Shown here piece after piece: positions 1 through 5,328 of a DNA stretch of 5,789 bases. The stretch covers positions 1 to 5,789 of the forward strand of contig JACQHM010000231.1 of assembly GCA_016199025.1 (NCBI GenBank). Direction: 5' to 3'. Under the pieces are notes generated by a model. That model was not told the DNA's origin. It saw only the letters and a list, made by a program, of their open reading frames with translations, and made no database searches. How positions within the stretch are numbered: position 1 is the stretch's first letter; every line of letters begins with the position of its first letter. Source of the DNA: Candidatus Methylomirabilota bacterium. Lineage in GTDB: Bacteria; Methylomirabilota; Methylomirabilia; Methylomirabilales; JACQHM01. A program made the position numbers and the translations under genes.

Positions 1-1
1 A

Positions 2-445
2 GTGGACCTGACCGAGGGAACCACGCGGGTCGAGGGAGTCCCAGAGATCATCTACCGGATGTACCTCGGCGGCAGCGCCATGGCCGTGGTGCCCATCAAC
101 GCCCAGACCATCACCCACATGGTGAACGCGACCCGGGCCCTCACTGGATGGGACACCAGCCTCTGGGAACTCATGAAGGTGGCGGAGCGGGGCGCCGCCC
201 TGGCCCGCGTCTTCAACTGCCGGGAGGGGTTCACGCCCAAGGATGATGTGCTGCCGCCCCGGCTGCATGAGGCCTTCACCTGCGGGCCGTTGAAGGGCGT
301 CCGGATCGATCCGGATCAGTTCGCCCGGGCCCTTCGGCTGTATTATCAGATGGAGGGCTGGGATCCCGACACGGGCTGGCCCACCTTCGCCAAGCTGGCC
401 GAGTTAGGGATCGAGTGGGCGGCGAGGCCAGGGGACACCTGGTGA
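2..445 (+). CDS. Aldehyde:ferredoxin oxidoreductase family protein, C-terminal fragment (5' end outside window)
   Basis: These 147 codons end at TGA 443-445 and look like the C-terminal domain of a tungsten- or molybdenum-pterin AOR-family enzyme. Such enzymes are usually cytoplasmic and oxidise aldehydes (or related substrates) with ferredoxin or another low-potential acceptor. Family signatures include the ALTGWD segment (residues 46-51), the VFNCREGFTPKDD block (about 70-82), LPPRLHEAF, a GP-KG element and a final YYQMEGWD plus LAELGIEW tail. The reading frame runs off the left edge, and the GTG at base 2 is only the first codon visible, since family members are about 600 residues. Cys occurs only at 73 and 94. 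I see no DxxGxC motif in the part preceding TGW, where the fourth [4Fe-4S] ligand might be expected, so this may be a divergent subfamily or the motif may lie just upstream. The family call is firm; the substrate is unknown. Confidence 0.88.
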   Translation: MDLTEGTTRVEGVPEIIYRMYLGGSAMAVVPINAQTITHMVNATRALTGWDTSLWELMKVAERGAALARVFNCREGFTPKDDVLPPRLHEAFTCGPLKGVRIDPDQFARALRLYYQMEGWDPDTGWPTFAKLAELGIEWAARPGDTW

Positions 446-618
446 GAGGCTTCGCGGAGGATGGGTCGGCGGAATTCCCTTGGTGTTTGGCGTGGGGTGA
501 GCTGGGTCGCGCCCGCCGGAGGCCCCAGTTGCTTGATGGCACGACTCCGGATTGATGACGCCGGGACAAGAAGGCGTGAGACGTTCGGGCGTGCTGGATT
601 CGGGCGGTGGGATCTCCG

Positions 619-1179
619 ATGACGGAAACGCGCTGGTCTCAGACTGGAGAGATCCGGCCCTCCGGCGAGCGGGAATTCGTCACCTCGCTGGTCCTGGACC
701 CCCTGGCGCCCGTGGTGGAGGTGGGAGCGGGTGGCTGCGCCTGCCTGACCCTGGTCCTGGCGGGCCAAGGTCTCCGGATCCTGGCGATTGATCGGGATGC
801 GGACGCGGTGGCATATGCCCAGCGGGTCCTTGCCGGGGCTCGCTTTCCGGGCATGGTAACCCTGGTGCAGGCAGATGCCGCCGCGCTCCCCCTCCAATCT
901 GCCAGCATCCGGACCGTCGTCGCCTATGATGCCTTGCATCACGTAGAGGATCTACGTGGGGCCGTGGCGGAGATCGCGCGCGTCCTGCATCCCCGAGGTC
1001 GCCTGATCGTGAGCGATTGGGACGAGGCATCGAACGGGTTCCTGGGCCGTTTGACGCAGGCGCTCCGAGCCCACTTCCACAAGGTTGTCGTCATCCCGCG
1101 CGACGTGCGTCAGGTGTATCTCTGTGAACACCCGCGGCGAGTGGCATGGAGGGCTGGGCCATGGTTACACCGGAAATGA
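619..1179 (+). CDS. Class I SAM-dependent methyltransferase
   Basis: A 186-residue Rossmann-type methyltransferase. Motif I is VVEVGAGGC (32-40), where the usual third Gly of GxGxG is Cys40. The acidic residue that would bind the SAM ribose is Asp58 in AIDRD. An adenine-contact motif follows at QADAAALP (84-91), motif IV-like YDALHHVED spans 103-111, and the post-motif strand RVLHPRGRLIVSDWD ends near 135. This resembles the UbiE/Methyltransf_11 group; the substrate cannot be told. I chose ATG 619 because GGTGGG sits just upstream; an in-frame GTG at 607 would add four residues. At 186 residues it is short, with a brief N-terminal segment before motif I and no clear substrate-binding cap. Its last 19 bp overlap the next gene, which suggests translational coupling with the Fe-S assembly protein. 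The preceding AOR gene is about 170 bp away with no visible terminator, so all three may be co-transcribed. Confidence 0.82.
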   Translation: MTETRWSQTGEIRPSGEREFVTSLVLDPLAPVVEVGAGGCACLTLVLAGQGLRILAIDRDADAVAYAQRVLAGARFPGMVTLVQADAAALPLQSASIRTVVAYDALHHVEDLRGAVAEIARVLHPRGRLIVSDWDEASNGFLGRLTQALRAHFHKVVVIPRDVRQVYLCEHPRRVAWRAGPWLHRK

Positions 1180-1442
1180 TCAACGAAGCGTTGAGGGACG
1201 TCATGGATCCCGAGGTCCAGATGAACATCGTGGACCTCGGCCTCATCAGGGAGGTCCGGGTTGAGGAGGACCAGATCCAGATCAAGATGGTCCTCACCGT
1301 CCCCGGCTGTCCTCTAGCCAGGTATCTCTTTTGGAAGGTCCAGGAAAAGGTTGAAGCGGTATCCGAGGGGAAACGGGTGACCGTCGAGCTGTTGGATGAA
1401 CCCTGGGTGCCGCCGTGGATGGAACGCCTGGTGGAAGGATAG
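1161..1442 (+). CDS. DUF59/MIP18 family metal-sulfur cluster assembly protein
   Basis: A 93-residue one-domain protein of the DUF59 (MIP18/SufT/PaaD-like) family. Members act as cytoplasmic factors in Fe-S cluster assembly or target-protein maturation. Visible hallmarks are the N-terminal helix followed by DPEVQMNIVDLGLI (16-29), the hydrophobic strand IKMVLTVPGCPLA with the family's conserved Cys at 50, and the C-terminal EPWVPPWMERL (80-90), a version of the usual WxPxxM tail. ATG 1161 is preferred because GGAGGG at 1148-1153 lies 7 bp upstream; an in-frame ATG at 1146 would add five residues but lacks a good ribosome site. The gene overlaps the methyltransferase by 19 bp. Lying downstream of an AOR gene, it may help mature that [4Fe-4S] enzyme (inference). 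The ArsR promoter starts right after its stop, so it is probably the last gene of its transcript. Confidence 0.87.
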   Translation: MVTPEMINEALRDVMDPEVQMNIVDLGLIREVRVEEDQIQIKMVLTVPGCPLARYLFWKVQEKVEAVSEGKRVTVELLDEPWVPPWMERLVEG

Positions 1443-1458
1443 CTCCTGAAAAAAAGGG

Positions 1459-1487
1459 TTGACAAGTGGGGGTTGGCAAAATATATT
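1459..1487 (+). promoter_or_regulatory. Sigma70-type promoter of the ArsR gene
   Basis: A perfect -35 TTGACA (1459-1464) is followed after 17 bp by TATATT (1482-1487), five of six matches to the -10 consensus. A run of seven A residues at 1449-1455 just upstream could act as an UP-like element. The predicted start is near 1493-1495, giving an untranslated leader of about 28 nt before ATG 1523. The AT-rich stretch stands out from its GC-rich surroundings and lies directly between a stop codon and a regulator gene. Confidence 0.75.
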
Positions 1488-1492
1488 ACTAA

Positions 1493-1504
1493 ATGAGCAT
1501 ATAG
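1493..1504 (+). promoter_or_regulatory. Putative ArsR operator half-site overlapping the transcription start
   Basis: ATGAGCATATAG lies just downstream of the -10 box. Its first eight bases, ATGAGCAT, recur in inverted orientation at 1866-1873 inside the palindrome before the permease gene. Only weak dyad symmetry is visible here (TATAT at 1482-1486 against ATATA at 1499-1503). Its position over the expected transcription start fits autorepression by the ArsR-family protein, a common arrangement. The operator role is inference. Confidence 0.45.
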
Positions 1505-1522
1505 CGATGGAGGATGAGCGGC

Positions 1523-1834
1523 ATGGATGACCACCTGGAGCAGAAGGCGGAGTTTTTAAAAGCCCTGGCCCAGCCGACCCGGCTGAAGATCTTAGATCTT
1601 TTAAAAGATGGCGAGCGCTGTGTCTGCGACATCTTTCCAGCCATCGGTGAGCAGCAGTCGAACGTCTCCCGGCATCTTCAACTGATGAAGCGGGCCGGGG
1701 TGCTGGCGTCGCGGAAGGATGGGCTCCGGGTCCTGTACCGGATCAAGGATGGAAAGATCACGCGACTCTTAGAGGATGTGGATCTTCTCTTCGGAAGGGC
1801 TGGGTCGGCCAAAGGGAAGCGGTCCGCCGCTTAA
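1523..1834 (+). CDS. ArsR/SmtB-family metalloregulatory repressor
   Basis: A 103-residue winged helix-turn-helix repressor that would dimerise on operator DNA and release it on binding a thiophilic ion. The family core LKALAQPTRLKILDLL spans about 12-27. The sensor box is ERCVCDI (31-37), with Cys33 and Cys35 matching the As(III)-binding Cys32 and Cys34 of Escherichia coli ArsR. The third Cys of that protein (ELCVCDLC) is replaced by Phe38. The recognition helix QSNVSRHLQLMKRAGVL runs 45-61, followed by the wing DGLRVLYRI (66-74). The tail after residue 90 is basic and low in complexity. ATG 1523 is preferred because GGAGG (1509-1513) is 9 bp upstream, whereas it abuts the in-frame ATG at 1514. 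The adjacent permease and thioredoxin-like genes suggest it controls them. Arsenite or antimonite is the likeliest effector; another thiophilic metal is possible. Confidence 0.92.
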   Translation: MDDHLEQKAEFLKALAQPTRLKILDLLKDGERCVCDIFPAIGEQQSNVSRHLQLMKRAGVLASRKDGLRVLYRIKDGKITRLLEDVDLLFGRAGSAKGKRSAA

Positions 1835-1847
1835 GCCGTCTTTTTTT
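1817..1847 (+). terminator. Terminator-like hairpin with T tract after the ArsR gene
   Basis: AAGCGG (1817-1822) and CCGCTT (1827-1832) form a perfect 6-bp stem around the loop TCCG, a UNCG-type tetraloop in RNA. T7 follows at 1841-1847. The stem overlaps the last codons and stop of the ArsR gene. The 8-nt gap between stem and T tract is longer than in a standard intrinsic terminator, so termination may be partial or absent. Confidence 0.4.
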
Positions 1848-1856
1848 CTCCTCATT

Positions 1857-1874
1857 TATGAGTTAATGCTCATA
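1857..1874 (+). promoter_or_regulatory. Palindromic operator candidate upstream of the permease gene
   Basis: TATGAG (1857-1862), six bases, then CTCATA (1869-1874) make a perfect inverted repeat, the size expected for a dimeric winged-helix repressor. ATGCTCAT (1866-1873) is the reverse complement of the 8-mer ATGAGCAT next to the ArsR promoter. A weak promoter may be embedded, with TATAGT at 1873-1878 as -10 and no convincing -35. The site would allow the permease and thioredoxin-like genes to be repressed separately from the ArsR gene. Symmetry and the shared 8-mer are direct observations; ArsR binding is inference. Confidence 0.6.
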
Positions 1875-1906
1875 TAGTGTTAGATTCTCCTGATCAACCC
1901 CTATTC

Positions 1907-1913
1907 AAGGAGG
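1907..1913 (+). promoter_or_regulatory. Ribosome binding site deciding the permease start
   Basis: AAGGAGG ends directly against an ATG at 1914 but sits 6 bp before a second in-frame ATG at 1920. Normal spacing points to 1920 as the start. Confidence 0.75.
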
Positions 1914-1919
1914 ATGCCG

Positions 1920-2966
1920 ATGGTGGCTGATCTGATCTGGGCGGGCCTTGTGGCCCTTCGGGAGTACATTGCGCTCCACGTCCTGACGTGTCTCCTCCCG
2001 GCCTTCTTCCTGGCCGGGGCGCTGGTCAGCTTTATCTCCAAAGAGGCGATCATGCACTACCTGGGGGCTGCTGCCCGCCGGGTGACCTCCTTTGCCTACG
2101 CCACCTTCGGGAGCTTTTTCCTGGCTGCCTGCTCGTGCACCGTCATCCCCGTCGCCAGTGGTCTCTACTATGGCGGGGCTGGGATCGGGCCTGCCTTCAT
2201 CCTCCTCTGGGTGGCCCCGGCGGCTAACATCCTCGCCCTGATCTACACAGGGGCCATCCTGGGGGGGGAGATGGCCCTCGTCCGGGTGGTGAGCGCGGTG
2301 ACCATGGCGGCCGTCGTGGGGGGCGTGATGACCTGGGCCTTTAGGAAGGAAGAGGCCGCACGGGTTGAAGGATCGGTGACGCTGAACCCTGGGGTATTGG
2401 TCGCACGGAAAGACCTGGGGCTCCTCCTCCTACTCGTCCTGACCCTTCTGGCCCCCAACTATCTGATCCAGGAGGGACCCTATCGGCACAAGGTGTACGT
2501 GTTTGCCGTTGGTGCCATCGTCACGGCGGCGTATGCCCTGGCCGTGAAGACCCGGAAGGAGCTGTCGGCCTGGCTGGAGGAGACCTGGTGGTTCGTCCGG
2601 ATCATCTTCCCTCTTCTCTTGGGCGGCGTCTTCCTGGTGGGGGTCATCGGGGCGGCCCTCCCGAAAGCCTGGATCGAAAGCTGGCTTGGCGGCTCGGGAC
2701 TCTTCGCCTCGTTCGTTGCCACCCTCTTAGGGAGCATCAGCTACTTTGCCACCATGACCGAGGCCCCCTTTGTGGATACCCTGATGAAGCTCGGGATGGG
2801 AAAGGGGCCGGCGCTGGCCCTGCTCCTCACAGGCCCGGGATTGAGCCTATCTAACTGGCTGGCCATCGCCCGGGTCTTTGGGGCCAAAAAAGCCGTGGTG
2901 TACGTCCTCACCCTCATCGTCCTGGGGACGCTGGTGGGGTGGGTAGCAGGCAAACTGATCTTTTAA
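1920..2966 (+). CDS. DUF318/ArsP-like permease (putative metalloid efflux)
   Basis: A 348-residue inner-membrane protein of the COG0701 permease family (DUF318, UPF0718), whose best-known member type is the organoarsenical exporter ArsP. About eight to ten hydrophobic helices are visible, including roughly 15-38, 57-72, 91-113, 121-141, 167-183, 193-209, 226-247, 261-278, 297-318 and 325-346. The charged stretch at 142-165 divides two related halves. The first half carries CSCTVIP (71-77) and then GAGIGPAFILLWVAPAANI (86-104). The second carries TEAPFVDTL (280-288) and GKGPALALLLTGPGLSLSN (294-312), the matching repeat without cysteines. Cys71 and Cys73 in the membrane are plausible thiol contacts for a soft metalloid. 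It follows the ArsR gene and is 17 bp from the thioredoxin-like gene, so efflux of an arsenic-type species is the natural reading; the true substrate is unproven. A G8 run at 2261-2268 is in frame here. Confidence 0.88.
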   Translation: MVADLIWAGLVALREYIALHVLTCLLPAFFLAGALVSFISKEAIMHYLGAAARRVTSFAYATFGSFFLAACSCTVIPVASGLYYGGAGIGPAFILLWVAPAANILALIYTGAILGGEMALVRVVSAVTMAAVVGGVMTWAFRKEEAARVEGSVTLNPGVLVARKDLGLLLLLVLTLLAPNYLIQEGPYRHKVYVFAVGAIVTAAYALAVKTRKELSAWLEETWWFVRIIFPLLLGGVFLVGVIGAALPKAWIESWLGGSGLFASFVATLLGSISYFATMTEAPFVDTLMKLGMGKGPALALLLTGPGLSLSNWLAIARVFGAKKAVVYVLTLIVLGTLVGWVAGKLIF

Positions 2967-2983
2967 CCGGAAAGGAGGAGGTC

Positions 2984-3247
2984 ATGAAGATCGAGGTGTT
3001 GGGACCAGGCTGCTCCAGATGCAGGGCGACCGAGCAGAACGTCCACCAGGCGTTAAAGCAGTTGGGATTGGACGCCCAAGTCGTCCACATCGATGACATG
3101 AAGGAGATCGCCCGGCGGCGGGTGATGTTCACGCCGGCCGTCTTTATCAACGACCAACTCAAGGTCTCCGGCCGGGTCCCGAAGGTGCCGGAGATCGTGA
3201 CCTGGCTGGCCACCGCCGCCCTGGAGGATCAAGTCGAAAGTGCGTGA
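2984..3247 (+). CDS. Small thioredoxin-like protein (thioredoxin_3 / MTH895-type)
   Basis: An 87-residue cytoplasmic thioredoxin-fold protein with no signal peptide. It begins MKIEVLGPGCSRC, placing the active-site CxxC at Cys10 and Cys13 right after the first strand, as in the small redox-active disulfide proteins typified by MTH895. The cis-proline motif is Thr50-Pro51 in MFTPAVFIN, and the last helix begins near PEIVTWL (69-75). The loop residues between the cysteines are Ser-Arg rather than Gly-Pro, so its redox potential may differ from classical thioredoxin. ATG 2984 is chosen because AAGGAGG (2972-2978) lies 5 bp upstream; an in-frame GTG at 2939 would overlap the permease. Only 17 bp separate it from the permease stop, so the two are surely co-transcribed. 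It may reduce a metalloid, deliver a thiol adduct, or regenerate permease or ArsR thiols; the sequence does not decide between these. Confidence 0.9.
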   Translation: MKIEVLGPGCSRCRATEQNVHQALKQLGLDAQVVHIDDMKEIARRRVMFTPAVFINDQLKVSGRVPKVPEIVTWLATAALEDQVESA

Positions 3248-3275
3248 TTGAGAACCAGACCGGCAGCCGGGAGAG

Positions 3276-3318
3276 GATCTTCCATGAAGGGTCGTCGGCT
3301 TTGATGAGCTTCATGATC
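3276..3318. terminator. Hairpin between convergent genes, possible bidirectional transcript end
   Basis: CATGAAG (3283-3289) pairs with CTTCATG (3309-3315), and flanking GATC (3276-3279 and 3315-3318) can extend the stem if a small bulge is allowed. It lies in the 63-bp gap between the plus-strand thioredoxin-like gene and the end of the minus-strand membrane protein gene, covering that gene's stop codon. The 19-nt loop is long and there is no T tract on either strand, so an intrinsic terminator is only a weak proposal. Confidence 0.25.
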
Positions 3319-3811
3319 GCTCTGGATGTCCATCGTCAAGACTTGTAACTGTTGCGGTTTCTGGTTTAAAGGAGCCGATCGGCTGGTGCAGGATCTCCAC
3401 CGGTTCGAGCATCCACCGATGGAGGAGGGAATAGTGGCGGTAGCAGGCTGGCATGTGGGAGCCCACGGAGGCGATCCCCACCACCAGGAGGAGGAGAACC
3501 ACCCGGGCCTCCCAGAGGAAAGGGATCAGGAGCAGGATAGCGAGCTTGACCAGCACCAGGATCCCCTTCCCTAAGACAAACCAGTAGAGGCCTTCTGCGT
3601 GCACCTCTAGGGCGACCAGGCCAAGGCCGCTGAAGATCGTGAGCCAAAGGTACGGGAGGAGCTTCTCTGTTTCCACCTGAAAAGCATGGCCTCCGAGGAA
3701 TACCCCAAAAACAGCCATGTGAAGGGTGCGGAAAGTAATGGACCAAGCCCGCGCCCCTGGACGGAACCTAATCTGCTTGGGAAAGAGCCAGCGCCGGATC
3801 GTCTCAACCAT
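3311..3811 (-). CDS. Four-helix His-rich integral membrane protein, CopD-like
   Basis: A 166-residue protein I cannot assign with certainty. Hydrophobic helices lie near 29-43, 50-70, 75-100 and 102-118, with a basic N-terminus and a soluble C-terminal tail after about 132. Histidines sit at helix ends: H31 and H42 (LHMAVFGVFLGGH), H71 (ALEVHAEG), H119, H126 and H131 (GSHMPACYRHYSLLH). The layout of a Leu-His start, a Gly-Gly turn, SGLGL and GKGILVLVKLAILLLIP resembles CopD-type four-helix domains, where such residues bind copper or heme; this is inference. ATG 3811 lies 5 bp after the porin stop, suggesting reinitiation, but it has no clear ribosome site. TTG 3826, with AAGGA 7 bp before it, would add five residues and overlap the porin gene. 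It is the last gene of the molybdoenzyme-porin strand group. Confidence 0.78.
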   Translation of the reverse strand: MVETIRRWLFPKQIRFRPGARAWSITFRTLHMAVFGVFLGGHAFQVETEKLLPYLWLTIFSGLGLVALEVHAEGLYWFVLGKGILVLVKLAILLLIPFLWEARVVLLLLVVGIASVGSHMPACYRHYSLLHRWMLEPVEILHQPIGSFKPETATVTSLDDGHPERS

Positions 3812-3816
3812 CTGTT

Positions 3817-5247
3817 CTAAAACCAAACTTGCATCCTTGAGAGAAGCTCCCAGGAGGTGTCTTCACCTTTGGCCAGCGTTTTGGTGGCCGGGTCAAAGCT
3901 GAAGGGGGTCCCCAGGTTGTTGTCGTACCAGTAGTTGGTCCAGTTGAACATCAACCTGGTCTGTCGGTTGAGGTACCAGTTCAGCCCCACGGTCAGACCC
4001 GTGGCCCCATTCTCGGCTGTGGTTCCCCCCCCGGTGATCCCATTGGTGATATTCCCATCGGCAAAGTCTAGGGGATCATCAGAGTTAAAATCGAGCCGCA
4101 TCCCCCGGAGGGCTAGCTCCCACGCGCCAGGGCCGGCCTTCTCCCCGAAGGGCTTGAAGCTTCGCTTCGGGGTGATGGCCCCCGAGGTCTTCTCCTCCCC
4201 CGTGAGGAGATACGTCGCCGAGACGTACCAGGCCCTTGCCCGGATCGCATCCAGGTTCGTCCCCCCCGGCCCCAGGCCATCCCGGTCGCTGGTCACCTGG
4301 ACGTATTCCGCCTTCAGCGAGGCCGGGCCGACCAGCCAGGCGATGTCTCCCCCCCACCGGACCCGGGTCCCCCGAACAGGATGGGGAGCAAAGAACCGGA
4401 ACCGATTGCCTGTTTGGGCGTTCGTCCGGCCCTGGGGGCTGACGGCGGAATCTTGATCGCCCCAGGTCACATTTCCCCCGAGCTGGAGCCCCTTCAGCCA
4501 GAAATGCTTCGAGGGTTTGAAAGGAGTCAGCACAAGCCTGGCGGCCAGATCCTTCTCATCGTTTCCGTCGGCCACATCCTCTCCACTGCCGTTAAAGCCA
4601 CCCAGGAAATAGCTCACTCTCTCCTGAAAGAGGCTTCCGTGGAGCATCACCCCAATGTCTACGGCCGGGACCAGCTCGTTCACCAACGAGCGCTCGACGA
4701 AGTCGATAAACACGGAGGAGGTCAGCTCCTCCAGGCTGAAGGGTTCCTTGTACTGCCCCACTCGAAGTTGAAGCTCAGGCATGGGGGCCAGTTCAGCCCA
4801 GCCGTACTTCAGGCTGATGCCATCGACGAAGTTTGCCTCGACAAGAAACCGGACCAGCTTAAAGAAGCTCCCTGTGACCCCAAGTCGGGCCCGCCGGATT
4901 AAGAACCGGTCATTCAGATCTACCCCCGTCAGGGTCCGGGCATCTCCCTCGGTGGCGTGGAAGTCGGACTGAACACGCCCGACGAGGAAGAATTCGTAGT
5001 TCCCGTCGGCCGACTTGAAAAACGGTCTCCCTTTCTCAACGCCCGCGACGAACCCCTTCTCCTCCTCTTTCTTAGCCCGTTGACTGAGATCCTGGTATTG
5101 AGTCTCCGTGATCGTCCCCTGTTGTTTCAGGATCTCCAGGATCTCATCCAGCACGGCCTTGTCCTTCTGCTCCTCGGCGGCCCAGACAGGGGAGGAGAGG
5201 GCCAGGAGAACCGTCATCGCGAAGAACGCTCCGCTGACCTTCTTCAT
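3817..5247 (-). CDS. Outer-membrane porin, OprO/OprP (phosphate-selective porin) family
   Basis: A 476-residue precursor with a signal peptide (MKKVSGAFF then a hydrophobic core, ending VWA-AEE near residue 23). A charged helical segment follows at about 25-66, containing EILEILKQQGTITETQYQDL, a periplasmic stretch common at the start of these porins. From about 80 on it has alternating beta-strand patterns with Gly and aromatic residues and polar loops. Typical pieces are DRFLIRRARLGVTG, LRVGQYKEPFSLEELTSS and near the end GLTVGLNWYLNRQTR. It finishes with MQVWF, the terminal Phe used by the outer-membrane assembly machinery. I found no cysteines. Family members let anions such as phosphate or other oxyanions through the outer membrane, but specificity cannot be read here. 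The ribosome site is very strong. The gene lies 81 bp after the molybdoenzyme, suggesting uptake of that enzyme's substrate. Runs of G7-G8 occur within it. Confidence 0.9.
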   Translation of the reverse strand: MKKVSGAFFAMTVLLALSSPVWAAEEQKDKAVLDEILEILKQQGTITETQYQDLSQRAKKEEEKGFVAGVEKGRPFFKSADGNYEFFLVGRVQSDFHATEGDARTLTGVDLNDRFLIRRARLGVTGSFFKLVRFLVEANFVDGISLKYGWAELAPMPELQLRVGQYKEPFSLEELTSSVFIDFVERSLVNELVPAVDIGVMLHGSLFQERVSYFLGGFNGSGEDVADGNDEKDLAARLVLTPFKPSKHFWLKGLQLGGNVTWGDQDSAVSPQGRTNAQTGNRFRFFAPHPVRGTRVRWGGDIAWLVGPASLKAEYVQVTSDRDGLGPGGTNLDAIRARAWYVSATYLLTGEEKTSGAITPKRSFKPFGEKAGPGAWELALRGMRLDFNSDDPLDFADGNITNGITGGGTTAENGATGLTVGLNWYLNRQTRLMFNWTNYWYDNNLGTPFSFDPATKTLAKGEDTSWELLSRMQVWF

Positions 5248-5252
5248 ACGGG

Positions 5253-5260
5253 ACCTCCTT
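5253..5260 (-). promoter_or_regulatory. Strong ribosome binding site of the porin gene
   Basis: On the minus strand AAGGAGGT, a full match to the anti-Shine-Dalgarno core, lies 5 bp before ATG 5247. It fixes the start ahead of the signal peptide. Confidence 0.85.
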
Positions 5261-5299
5261 TTTGGACGGACACGGCTTCCTTACAAAGGTTACCTCTCG

Positions 5300-5321
5300 T
5301 CCTCTCTGTCCGTGGAGAGGA
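5300..5321 (-). other. Hairpin in the molybdoenzyme-porin intergenic region
   Basis: A perfect 7-bp inverted repeat (TCCTCTC and GAGAGGA) with an 8-base loop starts 8 bp beyond the molybdoenzyme stop. There is no T tract after it on the minus strand, so it is more likely a 3'-end stabiliser or processing structure than a terminator. Part of the loop can pair with ACGGACA at 5266-5272, just upstream of the porin ribosome site. No good promoter is visible in this 81-bp gap, which favours one transcript for both genes. Confidence 0.35.
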
Positions 5322-5328
5322 AGGGTCT

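Noticed and set aside
552..791. Plus-strand open frame starting before the methyltransferase
   Set aside because: It is Gly/Pro-rich, overlaps the methyltransferase in another frame and lacks any domain. The upstream part (446-606) shows no small gene such as a MoaD-like protein.
346..942. 198-codon open frame on the minus strand
   Set aside because: It lies antisense to the AOR end and the methyltransferase, whose protein signatures are clear. Its translation is rich in Arg, Pro and Ser with no motif, as expected from a GC-rich shadow frame.
1507..1530. Seven-codon upstream reading frame overlapping the arsR start
   Set aside because: It has no ribosome site of its own, and its ATG is created by the bases around the arsR Shine-Dalgarno sequence.
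2939..2983. GTG extension of the thioredoxin-like protein
   Set aside because: The extension overlaps the permease end and the ribosome site just before ATG 2984. The fold begins at MKIEVLGPGC, as in relatives.
3935..4902. Two overlapping plus-strand open frames of 173 codons each
   Set aside because: Both are antisense to the porin gene, have no ribosome site or recognisable domain, and reflect GC-rich codon bias.
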